Source: Kalaharituber pfeilii (taxonomy: Eukaryota > Ascomycota > Pezizomycetes > Pezizales > Pezizaceae). From it: 64,000 bases of DNA. Positions 1 through 10,316 of the stretch are shown in pieces. The notes under the pieces were generated by a model. That model searched no databases. It was given only the letters and a program-made list of their open reading frames with translations, and had not been told where the DNA came from. The translations under genes and the position numbers were made by a program. Where the stretch lies: contig WHUZ01000078.1 of the NCBI GenBank assembly GCA_015179045.1, forward strand, positions 1 through 64,000, in the 5' to 3' direction. How positions within the stretch are numbered: position 1 is the stretch's first letter; each line of letters begins with the position of its first letter.

Positions 1-137
1 ATTTCCCAGAGATTGCAGGCCTTGAGAATGAACTTCATGGCCACGCTCCATTGTTGGTAGTTTGAGGTTGTAAGCATGGGAGCTTGTCCATGTTTATGGC
101 GAAAGACATCAGCAGTGGTGGAGGTGGATCCAGACAT
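1..137 (-). CDS. Copia Gag N-terminus (partial)
   Basis: ATG at 137 opens a frame that runs off the left edge (45 codons visible). The translated segment contains the pattern L-T-x-x-N-Y-x-x-W with a later M-x-x-x-L and N-L-W. This is the usual start of Ty1/copia Gag polyproteins (DUF4219/UBN2-type gag). It would make the structural capsid precursor of the element. Position just inside an LTR and PBS-like site supports the call. No stop or frameshift is visible in the short piece, so nothing can be said about activity. Confidence 0.65.
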   Translation of the reverse strand, partial: MSGSTSTTADVFRHKHGQAPMLTTSNYQQWSVAMKFILKACNLWE

Positions 138-644
138 TGTAGGATGATTTGATGTTTGCAGTAGTAGACGTGGAGAGCAGGTGAGCTCGAGGGATTCGAG
201 AAGCGAGGAGCACGAGCGAGGAGTGCAAGCGAGGAATGTGAGCGAGGAGCACAAGTGAGGAGTGCGAGCAAGGAGTGCAAGTGTGTGAAAAAGTGCGACT
301 TAAATGCGGTGGACTATATTGCACAGTCCGGGCTCATAACCTGTGAAAAGGAGTACAGAGGAATAGGCTCAGAGATGTGTGTATTCGATTCTAAATGATC
401 AATCAAGAACGGGGCTTCCAGAGCCATATATATACAAAAACTCTATAAACGAAGTTGCATACAAAACCAGTGAACAGAACAGCTAAGTATTTGGACTGCC
501 TAATATGGAATACTCAGTCCGGAGTGTTTTGGGCCATCGCGGATGTTCGGAGTGCTTAGGCCATCGCGGATGTTCGGATGTTTTACACACTCGGACTGTT
601 TCGCTCGGACTGTTTCGCGTGTGTTCGGCTCATGGTTTCTAACA
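1..644 (-). mobile_element. Ty1/copia-like LTR retrotransposon, 5' end (runs off the window)
   Basis: Read on the minus strand. An LTR of about 303 bp (342-644) begins TGTTAGAAACC and ends TTTTCACA, giving the TG...CA termini expected of LTR elements. A primer-binding-like stretch GGTTATGAGCCC begins immediately after it at 341. The leader (138-341) contains a degenerate minisatellite of about 10-bp units (GCGAGGAG-type, 178-292), and the Gag start follows at 137. Inside the LTR a TATATATAT box lies near 425-435 and short duplicated blocks (CATCGCGGATGTTCGG) lie near 534-575. The rest of the element lies to the left of the window, so the target duplication (candidate GGGAT, 645-649) cannot be confirmed. 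Confidence 0.75.
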
Positions 645-789
645 GGGATCACTAAATGTCGGAAGGTAAAGTACGTGAAAGTTTGTTAGCCTATGAAACA
701 TGTCTTATTTGTCCTCATCTTGACAAACATAGAAATTACGCAACTGAGCAGGAGAAGAACTGAGAAAGTTAGATGAAACATCAGATGAC

Positions 790-1244
790 TTACACCGTAT
801 AATCGCCCACGTATACCCACTCCAAAAAGCGCTGAAACAAGCCTTCATCCACTTCCTGCAGCACCATCTCACCCTGCAAACCTTCCTTCATGTCATTTTT
901 CATGTGTTTTTTTAGTTCCATTGACAATGCTTCAAGTTTTTCTGCATGGACATAGTATACCACCCCCTCGCCATCGGACAGAATGATCTTGAAAGTTGGA
1001 CCTTTCAAGGTCTGTACACTGAACGCAGCCTCGGGGGCGAAATTGGCAAGTGGTTTCTCGACCCTCTGCAAAGGAAATGGCACGTTATTGGTGGAACTTT
1101 TGCCATCGACATTTTGAACCTTCTGCGATGCAGTGCTTGAATTTAGGTCTGCAAGATACACAAGACACAATTAATTATTAATTCGCATACCATTGAAGTG
1201 AATATCATCATTCATTGCATTGGATTATTACCTGTGTTCGACAT
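790..1244 (-). CDS. BTB/POZ domain protein, two exons visible, possibly 3'-truncated
   Basis: Exon 1 (1244-1232) encodes only MSNT. An 83-nt intron (1231-1149, GTAATA...TTGCAG) follows, then exon 2 (1148-790), for 123 residues if it stops at 790. Residues about 55-119 form a fungal BTB/POZ fold: T-F-K-I-I-L, YYVHAEKLEALS, MKE-x-L-Q-G, L-Q-E-V-D-E-x-x-F-x-x-F-L-E-W-V-Y-V-G-D-Y. BTB domains mediate dimerisation and Cul3-type adaptor contacts. Fungal members usually continue well past the GDYT motif, whereas this one ends two residues later. The stop codon overlaps a perfect splice donor (GTAAGT) with a branch-like CTAAC 25 nt on, so a further exon may have existed. The copia LTR begins only about 145 bp downstream, which suggests the 3' part was displaced by that insertion (inference). 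Confidence 0.65.
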
Positions 1245-1381
1245 TGAGTATTAGATTGTATGAGTTTAATTTGACGATGACTTCGCAAGTGGATTAGAGT
1301 AATGTATTTTCTCTGCAGATAAAGATGCGGGGGAAGCGTTTGCTTTGGGGGCCTGAATTATATATGCATCAGAGCCTGAAT

Positions 1382-1605
1382 GAGGGGAGGGGAGAGGGGG
1401 AGATATATAGTGGAGCCTCCCTGAAGCAGAAACCGGAAGGACCGTCCGGAGGTTTCTGGAATCAGATTTTGGACCGTCCGGAGGTTTCTGGATTCAGGTT
1501 TTAGAAGTAGATAGAAATTTCTTTGTTTGTTAAGCCTGTCTCCGGCTTCGAGGGCTTGCCCAGGGAACCTGCATGGCTTGGCGCTGCAAGCGGGGTTATG
1601 CATAT

Positions 1606-1640
<35 letters not shown>
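1382..1640 (+). mobile_element. SINE-like retroposon with tail B
   Basis: A 259-bp insert is flanked by a perfect 14-bp target duplication ATCAGAGCCTGAAT (1368-1381 and 1641-1654). It ends in a tail B-like sequence (CTGCAAGCGGGGTTATG...) and about 30 A residues. The body holds two direct copies of a roughly 32-bp unit containing GGACCGTCCGGAGGTTTCTG. No open frame of note and no clear tRNA A/B boxes are seen, so the 5' source is unknown. The shared 3' tail implies mobilisation by the non-LTR family represented at 4177-5624. It lies upstream of the BTB gene. Confidence 0.75.
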
Positions 1641-1644
<4 letters not shown>

Positions 1645-1877
1645 GAGCCTGAATTCTTAGATTTAGTGTGGCTTGGACATAAATCTTGATGATACATCCA
1701 CGTCTTAGTCAACAAGTGCTAGTAACTACGCCGCAACCACAGACATTGCCATATACCGATCACCACTATCACCTAGCAGGCGACGCTAGAACACTCTGCA
1801 GGGCAAGTACCCATGAACACTCACAATATAGTGGTTATCAGCTTTGCATTACGTTACGTCCCATGTCAACCTACTAG

Positions 1878-3749
1878 CGTGCCCGATGTGGTAACGATCT
1901 GCCCCCTGTAACGATCCACTCTCTGGGCACTCCTCCTCATGCATTCCTCACTCTACTACTTTTATTTGAATATATTGCAACTATAGAAATTGCTTAACAT
2001 TATACCAATTTGACATCGCTGAATCAGAAGCTGCTATCATAATGAGGAAAAAATCAAAATTCCAATATTTACAACTAAATTTATAATTATTTACTAAGTT
2101 GAGTCCTCCCTGTATATAGTATAGCTCAACATTCTCGAAATCAGAAAAATTATATAGAAAACTAGTAATTCTCATCCATCTAGGGCAGGTCTTTTTATTA
2201 AAAGTCAATATTGCATATACAGATCATGTGGGATGCAATGCACCTTCAATTGTATAGAAGTAGTTTATATTCGTGAGCTAATCTCCATACCTTGATCTGA
2301 CCTTCAGGGTTCCTAGACTCCTCAAGTGATTCAGGAATACCAGGACTTGAAGTAGTAGTAGTTGAAGCACTAGGGGTGGTAACAGTAACTCCTTCTGAGG
2401 TGCCAGGTATGACAGAAGAGACCTATGGCTCAAATCTGCTATTGGAACCTTCTTCTACCACCCCCCTTCTAGTATTCAGACTTTCCTATCTCATGAACTA
2501 AAGATCTTTCCCAGCCCCAGCCTTGCATGTGAGTTCCTCTATGGTATCTTTTTGTAACTTGTTCAGCTGCAGCCATCTTTCTCTATTTTCGTTCCTCTTT
2601 GCCTTACTTTCTCGATCCATCGCTGCTAACTACTTTGCATATCAGCGGCTTCTTTCTTATCCTAAACTATTTTTGCACCTTCTGAAGTTTCTCTTCCTCC
2701 TTTCTGACCTTCGCTGGTACTCTCTGTTTCCTTTTCGACATCTCCTACTATTTTTTCCTTCTATTTCCAGTATTGCTTTAACTTCAGCTCGAGGCGGCAT
2801 AGGAGGAAGTGAGTGAATATAACGTCTTGGGCGTCTTAGGTAGAGAACCGCCGCATCCCACCAGATCAGTGAAAAAACACTTGACTAGTGACGTTTACTA
2901 GTCCTCTGCATAGCTCATTTAGCAATACGCACCTGCATCCCATATATTTGCTGTCGCATTTCGCATACGTCGCATATACGCTCTATCGGCCACCCGAGGT
3001 GACCCATGATAGCAAGGCAAAAGAAGAACGAAAATAAAGAGAGATGGCTGCAGCTGAACAAGTTACAAAAAGACACCATAGAGGAACTCACATGCAAGGC
3101 TGGGGCTGGGAAAGATCTTTATTTCATGAGATAGGAGGGTCTGAATACTAGAAGGGGGGTGGGTAGAAGAAGGTTCCAATAGCAGATTTGAGCCATAGGT
3201 CTCTTCTGTCATACCTGGCACCTCAGAAGGAGTTACTGTTACCACCCCTAGTGCTTCAACTACTACTACTTCAAGTCCTGGTATTCCTGAATCACTTGAG
3301 GAGTCTAGGAACCCTGAAGGTCAGATCAAGGTATGGAGATTAGCTCAGGAACATAAACTACTTCTATACAATTGAAGCTGCACTGCATCCCACATGATCT
3401 GTATATGCAATATTGACTTTTAATAAAAAGACCAGCCCTAGATGGATGAGAATTACTAGTTTTCTATATTATTTTCCTGATTTCGAGGATGTTGAGCTAT
3501 ACTATATACAGGGAGAGCTCAAATTAGGTGAATAATAATGAATTTGGTTGTAAATAATGGAATTTTGATTTTTTCCTCATTATGATAGCAAATTCTGATT
3601 CAGCGATGTCAAATTGGTATAATGTTAAGCAATTTCTATAGTTGCAATATATCCAAAATAAGTAGTAGAGCGAGGAATGTATGACGAGGAGTGCCCAGAG
3701 AATGGATCGTTACAGGGGGCAGATCGTTACCACTTCGGGCACGTTAAGC
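1878..3749. repeat. Fold-back structure: inverted repeat arms of about 735 bp
   Basis: The left arm (about 1878-2611) and the right arm (about 3012-3749) are near-identical in inverted orientation, both opening with CGTGCCCGA and GTGGTAACGATCTGCCCCC at the outer ends. The centre (2612-3011) holds a unique CT-rich part and a degenerate LTR-like repeat (2826-3010). Both arms contain the same decayed coding-looking sequence (read outward from the centre: K-L-Q-K-D-T-I-E-E-L-T-C-K), with no intact frame. It may be two head-to-head copies of one dead element or a fold-back transposon. Confidence 0.7.
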
Positions 3750-4176
3750 CCAAATGAGAGGATGGTCGCTGATTTCCCCCACGTAACCTACGTTACCGTC
3801 ACATCTGTAACATCAACATGCCCCGCATATTAGTATCGGAGAAGGCCAAAATCGAACAGGTGGTCACGACAGCAATCGGGTCTCATGCCATATCTATACT
3901 ACCTAATTCAGACACCAGAGGGGGTAGCAGAGCATGGAGTAACAGCTTGTGAACTTGCTGTGATTGCCGCAGACGTTTGCTGGCTCATGATGGTAGAAAC
4001 TGGAGAGCTTTCATGTGTACATTGGGGATTCTCATGACGTGATAGACACAATTCTTATGCATCCGTGTGTTGCGGATTTAGGAAAAAAGACCAGTCAAAG
4101 GCCCCTATAGTCAGGTAAAAACCAGTCGCATATCCTAGTCTGGTTCGCATAACCTTGTCGTTACCCAAAGTTACGC

Positions 4177-5624
4177 GTGCTTAGTGATCATCGGCAACAA
4201 CCACTTTGACAGGACGAGCCACTCCGCAACTACAACGTCCCCCAGCGAAACCTACATAGATCGAAAGTGCTCAGTGCGCTGAGTCTTTTGATCTAATTTT
4301 CAACCAAAATACCCAACTCCTGAAGTTTCCCCCTTGGGGTGGACACATTCAGCTCCCTACTCCGTTGCCAGCACACCAACATCCCTGACTTCTTGGTACT
4401 CCCACCATGGATCGGACCAATAGATTCATGGCATTGGGCAGCCCAGCACCAAAAAACATACCCGCAGGTGCCAAATCGAGGCGTCACTATACAAGTCTAT
4501 TAGCAAACGACTTGGTGGAGTCAACATGACCTATATGCTTGAAGCAGTGAGAGTAGTCATAGACCACATTGACCAATGTATAGAAGACCAAATGACAAGA
4601 CCAAACTTCGAACCAACGGACAGGTTCCTGGAGGAACTCCGAGCCTTAAACAGGTATACCAACGTCCTTGAAACAAGGGTGGGAGGGTACACATGTACAG
4701 ACCGGCATGCAGATATTGTGAAGCATAATTCCAAGGAAAGGGAAATACAAACCGAACCAGAGATACTACCACGGCTGTCATATGCAGCAATTATCTCTCA
4801 AAACATTCCACCAACACCACCGGCCCCTAAAAAGTCTTCCACCCCCTCAGCGCAACCATTAATGAAGGGCAAGAAGGTACCCACGGCCCCCATTCCAACA
4901 AATGGGCAGTCTTCGAAGCCCTCAAAAGCTTCGGAGAAGGCTACAGAAAAGACGACACCCCCCATCTCCATACAAAACCAAAAATTACCTCCCACGCAAG
5001 AAGTCAACAAACTACAGACCGGGAAGCGACAGTTGAGCCTGCCTCAGTCCTATCCCGCAATTGTGGTACATGGAATCGCAACAACCAAAAAGCTGGGAAA
5101 GGTTAGGGACTGGATGGAGAAGGCGAACCCATGGATGGGGAGTATAGTTGCAGCCCGATGGTTGTTGGAGAAGGAGAGGAGGGAAGGGAAGAAGACCAGC
5201 TCGGTCGTAATCTACCTAAAAGGGGAGGTAGAGTCGGATGGTCAAAAACTAGCGATGGTAAGGTTGTCTGGGAGATGGCTACACTCGGAATTGTACGAGT
5301 GGAATAGAGTGGGTACAAGAGAGAAGGGGAAGGAGCGGGATGACAGGATGGACATGGATGAAGCAGTGGTAGAGGAGAAGGAAGAGTGGTCCGAGAGATG
5401 CGAAGGGAGGATCATCTGCGGTAACCTCTTTAGCTACGAAATCAACTGCCCAAGACATGGACTTTCTTACATCACGCCATTTCGTTGATGTCATATCAGG
5501 GGACGTGTTTGTATGTGGTTGCATAGGTGCCTGTCCCCGGGCCATAAGGACTTCGGTCCAGGGACCCTGCCATGGCGAACAGCTGCAAGCGGGGTTACGT
5601 GAAAATAAAAAAAAAAATAAAAAA
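4177..5624 (+). mobile_element. ORF1-only non-LTR retroelement (Tad-like) with tail B
   Basis: The insert is bounded by a perfect 14-bp target duplication ACCCAAAGTTACGC (4163-4176 and 5625-5638). It has about 350 nt of 5' leader, one ORF1-type frame (4526-5488), and then passes directly into tail B (5568-5606) and an A-rich end. No endonuclease or reverse transcriptase is present. With both duplications intact, this copy inserted in this form, making it a non-autonomous derivative that lacks ORF2. The boundary of the large inverted duplication falls inside its 3' end at 5545. Confidence 0.8.
4526..5488 (+). CDS. Non-LTR retrotransposon ORF1 (gag-like) protein
   Basis: A 320-residue frame, uninterrupted. 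Residues 1-75 look helical. S-Y-A-A-I at about 85-89 is followed by a Pro/Ser/Lys-rich linker (about 95-170). A C-terminal block I-V-V-H-G-I...LGKVRDWMEKANPWMGS...SSVVIYLKGEVE...GRWLHSELYEWNR (about 180-260) recurs in two other places in this window (30321-30581 and 52628-52987), each near a retroposon tail. ORF1 proteins of Tad/I-type elements bind element RNA, and I infer that role. The charged tail after residue 265 has no usual zinc knuckle. No ORF2 is attached. Confidence 0.65.
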   Translation: MTYMLEAVRVVIDHIDQCIEDQMTRPNFEPTDRFLEELRALNRYTNVLETRVGGYTCTDRHADIVKHNSKEREIQTEPEILPRLSYAAIISQNIPPTPPAPKKSSTPSAQPLMKGKKVPTAPIPTNGQSSKPSKASEKATEKTTPPISIQNQKLPPTQEVNKLQTGKRQLSLPQSYPAIVVHGIATTKKLGKVRDWMEKANPWMGSIVAARWLLEKERREGKKTSSVVIYLKGEVESDGQKLAMVRLSGRWLHSELYEWNRVGTREKGKERDDRMDMDEAVVEEKEEWSERCEGRIICGNLFSYEINCPRHGLSYITPFR

Positions 5625-5795
5625 ACCCAAAGTTACGCAAAGTTATGGTGGTAACGCGACGATTTCGTTACGTGATCATGGTTACGTTGCGTAACGAAAA
5701 TCGGCTGTCTCACGTTACGAAATCAGCCAATGAGAGCTTTTGCTTATGTCATGTTACCTCACGTAACGGTTACGTGATGCAAAGCTGATAACCAC

Positions 5796-8366
5796 TATTT
5801 GAATATTGTGCACTGCTCAGTCTTGGCTAAAACCCGGCATAATTACGCGAGTTCCCTTCCAGGGGATAAATTTTGTAAATGAAGCAAGTATGCAAGCTGG
5901 GATCTATTGTGGACTGCGATAGGCTGACAACGGATGGATAGTCAACAGCATCGGACAATGCGCAACAGTTAAATCCTCTGACATCAATATCCATATAACT
6001 ACAAGCTCAAGTCCCAAGGTGTTTTACTTTTGCGCGATAACACAGCCAATTATTTTTGGGATTCACGCCCAGCTAAGCCGGGGATTCCTCCGGCGACCAT
6101 ACTGAGATAGACGTGTGCCCAAGTTTAAGCCCCCGCGCACCGACCAATTGATCAAGCTGGGGGAACGAACGTACGACCAAACGCAAGTGCTGGTGCGAAA
6201 GGCGGGTGCGGAAAGGAGAGAAGAGAAGAGGTTTTTGATTGTATAAACTACAGTACAGAAAGTCTATATACATATGATATCGATGAAACTCCTCACGTGC
6301 TGCCCTTATCCCCACGTGCTTTGCAGTGCCAAGCTTGCCCTTTGCTGTACTTACCCATTCGGTGGCCTTCCCCACATCGGAGTGGTTGGGGGCGGTCACC
6401 GGAGGAATAGTTGGGTGGGGTTTCCAGGGGAGTTGTTGCTGCGGGAGATGGAGACGGTGGGTTGGGAATAATAGTACGTGGAGTTGCGCACTTTTTCGCC
6501 TTGGTAGAAGTGGAACTCCAGTGACGTATAGAATTAGGGGCCTCGGACTTTCCCCAAGTCTTTTCTTAGGGCTATTCCGTGCACGACGATGCCGGATTTC
6601 TTGGTGGATATATTAATGCTCCGGTTCCAGCGATGGTCAATTGGGAGTTGGAACCGGGACAAACTTGTTTTTAATATGTGCTTTCTATTTTGTTTCATTT
6701 CTTAATAATCCCACCATCTCCATTTCCAAGGTTCCTGTTCGAGGTCTCGCTGCTGGTGGGTAAATCGGTGACGTGAGTGCAGGCTGGGGTAACATGAACC
6801 GATACGAAACGTGAAATACGTAGATCATTCCTTTGCAAGCCAAAATTTAAAAACCTCAGCTCAAGACACTTTTCTCGCCCTATCCAAATTTTAGACTCTG
6901 AAATACTTATTTGTTATACAGTATGTATGCGCTAACTAAATATATCCCCTGACCAATCATATCCACCTATACTAGCAGTAAGTAAGAAACTCTACCTTCG
7001 CGACCGCAACGAAAACGTCCTGCCTGGTCAACCACCTCCGGAGGTGAGCAACCACAACGAAAAATTCCTAACCCCATGAAATCAAATCCCAATTGTTCTG
7101 AAAAATCGAAATAGAACTAGACGTTCGTAAGCAGAATATATTCCGCATCTCGTTTGGGTAATGTCTATGCACATGAGTCGCCTGATTTGCTACGTGGTGT
7201 AAATTAACCAACTTTCAATCTCTGTAAAGGACTGCGAGGCCTGACATACCTGGCTGCTAACCGGGAAGGAGCCATAGTGGAGCTGGCTAAAGCGGAGCAG
7301 AGCAGGAGAGTGCGGAAGGTGCAAACAAGTGGAAGGGTCAGCGGTCCTGGTGGGAGGAGTTGAGGAGTTGGGGTTAAGGAATTTATAGAGGAGGTAGTAG
7401 AGCGATGCGGACGTTTGAGTGTTCACGCACGTTAGTCGTTTCTTGTAATAGCCCACCCAGTAGGGCTGCATACGGAAATAGTCAAAGTCGTGTCTCGCCA
7501 GAGCCCAGCAGGGCTGTATACGGGAAATCGCCAAAAAAAGAGCCCTGAGCTTACATCATCGGCTTATAGCGTATCTCTGCTCATATCCTGGGTCAATTGT
7601 GCTGTGATGCACTTATCCGAGCCTCGCGTAACCTCCATCTGGCCTTCCAGGGCGGGCTGCGATTCTAATACCAACTTCATCCTTATATTTTTCTTCCGTC
7701 GAACCTAACTCGTCAAACCCGTATACTTGCCCAACATGCAACATCTCCCAATTTTGGTTTTATCAATCTTCACTAGTATTACCTATAGGTAGCGCCTTTT
7801 TCCCATTGACTATTAGTCTATTATTCCAAATTTACTGCAGTCCAGCCCATTTCGCAGTCAAAAAAAAAAATCCACGCACGAAATATCCCGTCTCTGCTGT
7901 AGGTACGCAAAACTGTAGTTTCTCCCTACAAACCTCGCCATCCATGTTTTTTTTGTCACTCGGGTCGGTAGGTCAATTCCCTTCGTATAATGCCTTCGAT
8001 TTTTGGAAGCTGGCGTACGTACTGCTCGGGTAAGGCTGAATCGATCCCCGGAGGCACCAGTTATGGGCGGGAGTCTGTATCTCGGATCCGCAATATGCAG
8101 TTTGTGTCTTACTTCCTCGGTCATTCCTACCTCCTCTTACTAGTACACAAGTACAGATCCTCACGTACCTACTGCCTCTACTTCAGGGTAACGCATCACT
8201 CGATCTGCAGGCACCACATCGCTTTGACCCTCCCCACCCCCCACCCCCCCTTCCCGCCTCCTAGACCTGACACGCGTAATCCCTTTCGCAAACTTGCACC
8301 CTACCGACTCCCAATCCCAACGAGCCATCCAACTCCCCGGGTACCTCCCCCTCCTATTCCAAATAT
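5796..8366. other. Arm 1 outer section, no gene seen
   Basis: Both arms carry this stretch. It includes a minus-strand remnant of a non-LTR ORF1 (about 6545-6690) that is complete only in arm 2, a direct repeat of about 25 bp (AGGGCTGCATACGGAAAT-type, near 7451-7477 and 7504-7530), and a C-run block (8229-8262). Open frames here are conserved between arms only because the DNA is duplicated; none has a recognisable domain. Confidence 0.6.
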
Positions 8367-8719
8367 GGTGTCGGAAGTTAACAGAGGACATGTAATAACA
8401 TTGCCAGCCCGCATTAGTAAGCAGCACCATATGTGTCAGTTTGCTGGTAAGAATTGCACTTTTCATCCCCTGACGGTCACTTACACAGAACTTACCTTCT
8501 AATTTCTTTATCTAGGACCTGGTGGAAAGCAACCTATTATGCGCGAAGGGTTGATTCATTCCAACTTACATCCTCAATCTATGGTTTTCCCATTAGACCA
8601 TAGTGTTGTTGCTTTACGGTCAACCAACGGATATATGACAAGTTCTTATTGAACGTGGCCTATGGAAACAGGGATTGCGCTTAGACTGTAAACCAAAATG
8701 TACTAACAGTCATATAGTA

Positions 8720-9446
8720 GCGGTGGTCATCAATTATCTACAGTAAAGTAAATGGAACATTTGTACATTTCATATCCCTGTACGTCTAGCCATTTGTGGC
8801 CGGCAATTGATGACCGGTCCAAAATGAAAAAAAGCTAAAGCTTGTACTCTGTAATTGTAGTCTCATTCACCCCTACCCCGCATATCAACACAACTACAGA
8901 TTCGCAATGTCGTATAAGCCAAAAAGCGTCAATACGAAGAAAATAGATGCTGAAATCGATGTTTTGATGACAGCAATGGAGTATGATTTAGATTCGGAGT
9001 TTGACTCAGAATATAGTTCAGAGGAAGAAGAGGAGGACTTAGAGGAGCTTCAGAAGCTAGTAGATAGGAGTGATCATATTGCAGCTAATCGATATCTCAA
9101 CCATGGCAAAAAACTCTGCTAGAAGGCAAGACTTAAATATTCTATCAAAATTGATTAATTAATATCCAGATCCAGCATTTCTTGCTATTTTTTCGGATGC
9201 AAAGAGCCTCCTTTTGGTGCGGTGTGGTGTGGGGTTGCGTTGAGTGGGGGCGGTTCGTAGCAAATCTAAAGTAAAGTAAATGTTTTTCGAAAAGTAACAG
9301 GACTAATTTGTGCTGTAGATTTTTCAGAAATAATGTGTGATAGTGTGTACCTTACTTTACGGAACATAGCCAATGGGCATCGTTGCCAAGATGCGGCTAA
9401 GGTACAAATGTTCCATTTACTTTACTTTAGATAATTGATGACCACC
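8720..9446 (+). mobile_element. TA-flanked MITE with 47-bp terminal inverted repeats
   Basis: Termini GCGGTGGTCATCAATTATCT then A-rich sequence through GGAACATTTGTAC are repeated inverted at 8720-8766 and 9400-9446, with about two mismatches. TA lies on both sides (8718-8719, 9447-9448), as for Tc1/mariner-pogo insertions. The 727-bp body holds one small frame (8907-9122) and no transposase core. Confidence 0.75.
8907..9122 (+). CDS. Small acidic protein inside MITE (hypothetical)
   Basis: A 71-residue frame starting with ATG. The N-terminus is Lys-rich (residues 3-13), followed by a very acidic Ser/Glu/Asp tract (about 28-50, with S-S-E-E-E-E-E-D). It resembles, in composition and place, the frame at 39871-40227 in another TA-flanked element (also a basic start then an S-S-S-E-E-D tract). 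Both may be N-terminal remnants of transposases whose catalytic parts were lost. The function is not recognised and it may not be expressed. Confidence 0.3.
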   Translation: MSYKPKSVNTKKIDAEIDVLMTAMEYDLDSEFDSEYSSEEEEEDLEELQKLVDRSDHIAANRYLNHGKKLC

Positions 9447-9645
9447 GCTAGTTGACTGCTGTGCACGTCATTTACTAGCAAATGAGCAAGGTTTCAGAGA
9501 GCAAAAGGGCAAGTTACAAGAAAATAATTGAGGCATGAGGACATATTGTTTTTTGATTTTACCCTCAAGTTCATTGTGAAATGAATTTTCATAGAGCTAA
9601 TTTGGGGTGCAGCAAAGGAATATACTTGTGAGAACTCTGAGTATT

Positions 9646-9880
9646 TGTTACGGAGGTTGGTAAACGCAGAGAGTTATCGTCCGCCAGGCCAGAAAGACAC
9701 TTGACTAGCGATACTTGCTAGTTCTCTGCGTAGCTCATATAGGACTCATTTATACGATTGCGCCGCCGCCTACCACCGTCGGCTCGCATATCGCTTGCGT
9801 TCGCATATGCGCATGCATTTTTTCGCATTTTCGCGCGCTCCACCGGCCACCCACCCTACGGTCGCGGCGAACCCGTAACA
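9646..9880 (+). repeat. Solo LTR (family TGTTACGG), copy a
   Basis: A 235-bp unit runs from TGTTACGG to CCGTAACA, flanked by the 5-bp duplication GTATT (9641-9645, 9881-9885). TG...CA ends with a 5-bp duplication are diagnostic of an LTR element reduced to one LTR. Related copies lie at 55153-55389 (inverted, intact), 38190-38400 and 2826-3010 (both degenerate). Confidence 0.75.
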
Positions 9881-10316
9881 GTATTCTTTAGCAGGTTTAC
9901 AAGAAACTATACCCAAGGCTCTTCTTTTTATTTCAGATATCTCTATTTTGGCGTTATTATAATAAGTGCCTCCACACTATGCAGGCATATAAAGATGGCC
10001 ATCAACATGGTACAGAGGCCTTCAAAAATCACGTATATAACAAGCCACAGGAGGGGGAGCCCCTGTGATGACTAATCCATCTGTATGAGGCTTGGCATGT
10101 AACATCTAGTAGATTTCCAAACAAAGTAAAAAAAAACTTTGAACCTTATCAGGAATAAAGATTTCACCATGAAAAAGACATAGAGTGATAGGTAGAGCGT
10201 CTCAAATACTATTGATTTTTGATATTTCTACCTTGATTCATGCCATGTTGTGGTTGTTGATAGGTTTTGCGTTGAGTTGGTTGTATCGCAATTTTCATGG
10301 CTGCTTTCAACTTCCG

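Larger units (their letters stand above)
1831..5795. mobile_element. Possible composite element bounded by inverted ends GTGGTTATCAGCTTTGCAT
   Basis: GTGGTTATCAGCTTTGCAT at 1831-1849 recurs inverted at 5777-5795. Both ends are rich in ACGTAAC/GTTACG and both are flanked by TA. CACAATAT also appears inverted just outside, so the exact boundary is uncertain. The interior is mostly later insertions (fold-back 1878-3749, non-LTR element 4177-5624), and no transposase was recognised. The stretch 3750-4162 between the insertions holds no gene I can support. Confidence 0.4.
8367..10316. mobile_element. 1,950-bp insertion present only in arm 1
   Basis: Arm 2 reads AAATAT directly joined to ACGTCGACG, whereas arm 1 has 1,950 bp between these bases. 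Near the ends, CGGAAGTT (8373-8380) and its complement AACTTCCG (10309-10316) form a short inverted repeat, and there is no target duplication. Nested inside are a TA-flanked MITE (8720-9446) and a solo LTR (9646-9880). It was either inserted into arm 1 after duplication or deleted from arm 2. Confidence 0.7.
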
